A DNA stretch of 44,809 nt, from contig CANNQU010000023.1 of the NCBI GenBank assembly GCA_947507965.1, positions 1-44,809 on the forward strand, written 5' to 3'. The notes below the pieces were generated by a model. The model made no database searches. It had not been told where the DNA came from and was given only the letters and a program-made list of their open reading frames with translations. Shown in pieces: positions 44,346-44,809 of the stretch (its first letter is position 1; every line of letters starts with the position of its first letter). The DNA comes from Bacteroidota bacterium. GTDB taxonomy: Bacteria; Bacteroidota; Bacteroidia; UKL13-3. Made by a program: the position numbers and the translations under genes.

Positions 44346-44809
44346 TTAAATATCGAAATTGAATCCTAATTCTTCCAATTGCTGATATCTTTTTTTGTCG
44401 AATTTGTAAAGCTTTGCAGCGCGATGAGAAACTTTTTTCTGCTTCTCTCCTAGCTCTACCAAAAAATCATAACTAAGAATTTTCTTTCTAAAGTTACGTG
44501 TGTCGACTGCAATTTGTAGGATCGACTCATACAAATTTTGTAACTGATGCAATGAAAATTTTTCGGGCAGTAATTCAAAGCCAATCGGTTTGTAACGCAA
44601 CTTTCCTCGCAAGCGCTGTAATGCTTTATCGACAATGATATTATGGTCGAAGGGCAGTTGTGGCAACTGGGAAATGGAAACCCAGGAGGCGCGCTTAGCG
44701 AACGAAATTCGTGGCTCAAGCTTTTGGTTTTTGATTCTTATCAATGAATAATACGCAACGGTAATGACACGCCCCAGTGGATGTCGGTTAATGTCTCCGA
44801 AGGTAAATA
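44346..44809 (-). CDS. NrtR-like Nudix-family regulator (5' end outside window)
   Basis: This is the C-terminal 154 residues of a protein that runs off the window end. The frame is open from 44809 and reads TFGDINRHPLGRVITVAYYS, a block typical of Nudix proteins in this group. It continues into a winged-helix part (LPEKFSLHQLQNLYESIL, VDTRNFRKKIL) characteristic of NrtR-type Nudix transcription regulators. These usually bind ADP-ribose-type ligands and control NAD or sugar metabolism. The catalytic Nudix box would lie outside the window, so an enzyme rather than a regulator cannot be excluded. Confidence 0.8.
   Translation of the reverse strand, partial: FTFGDINRHPLGRVITVAYYSLIRIKNQKLEPRISFAKRASWVSISQLPQLPFDHNIIVDKALQRLRGKLRYKPIGFELLPEKFSLHQLQNLYESILQIAVDTRNFRKKILSYDFLVELGEKQKKVSHRAAKLYKFDKKRYQQLEELGFNFDI

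Overview
The window looks like a chromosomal piece of an anaerobic or facultatively anaerobic member of the Bacteroidota. The pointers are a type IX secretion C-terminal sorting domain at the end of one secreted protein and on a decayed one, a fused E1 alpha-beta oxo-acid dehydrogenase, several promoters with the Bacteroidota -7 box TAnnTTTG, many short lipoproteins, and a GxxExxxY-family remnant. No rRNA, tRNA, CRISPR array or intact insertion sequence was recognised.

Region A (1-17669, all + strand) is an almost uninterrupted catabolic block for aromatic compounds. It encodes an ATP-dependent (class I, Thauera/Bcr-type) benzoyl-CoA reductase, bcrC-B-A-D. Cyclohexadienoyl-CoA hydratase (dch), 6-hydroxycyclohexenoyl-CoA dehydrogenase (had) and the ring-opening 6-oxocyclohexenoyl-CoA hydrolase (oah) are also present, with a thiolase for the lower pathway. 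A four-subunit 2-oxoacid:ferredoxin oxidoreductase (korDABC) can supply the reduced ferredoxin. An ADP-forming acyl-CoA synthetase sits inside the block. So does a three-gene module not explained by the textbook pathway: a second BcrB/HgdB-like subunit, a small Cys-rich protein, and a fusion of a ketopantoate-reductase-like dehydrogenase with a BcrD/HgdC-type ATPase activator. This module is the best candidate for something undescribed.

Region B (17670-22571) is accessory. It holds a decayed GxxExxxY gene between 33-bp inverted repeats, then a - strand cluster in which a frameshifted lipoprotein/HEYAH zinc-protease-like gene is followed by three tandem copies of a small exported protein.

Region C (22924-29517, - strand) is a tightly overlapping operon: a molybdopterin nucleotidyltransferase-like protein, XdhC, a fused HcrC-HcrA subunit, HcrB, a hemerythrin and a YhcC-type radical SAM protein. 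HcrB has the four-Cys loop diagnostic of 4-hydroxybenzoyl-CoA reductase. This enzyme would dehydroxylate 4-hydroxybenzoyl-CoA to benzoyl-CoA and feed region A.

Region D (29719-44809) is mostly ordinary: a secreted T9SS protein, small lipoproteins, a DEAD-box helicase, guaB, a polysaccharide deacetylase, gpsA, a fused E1 dehydrogenase, asd, recR, a DUF1566-like lipoprotein, a truncated T9SS gene and a partial NrtR-like Nudix protein. Three TGAATTCG boxes at exactly 21-bp spacing lie upstream of guaB.
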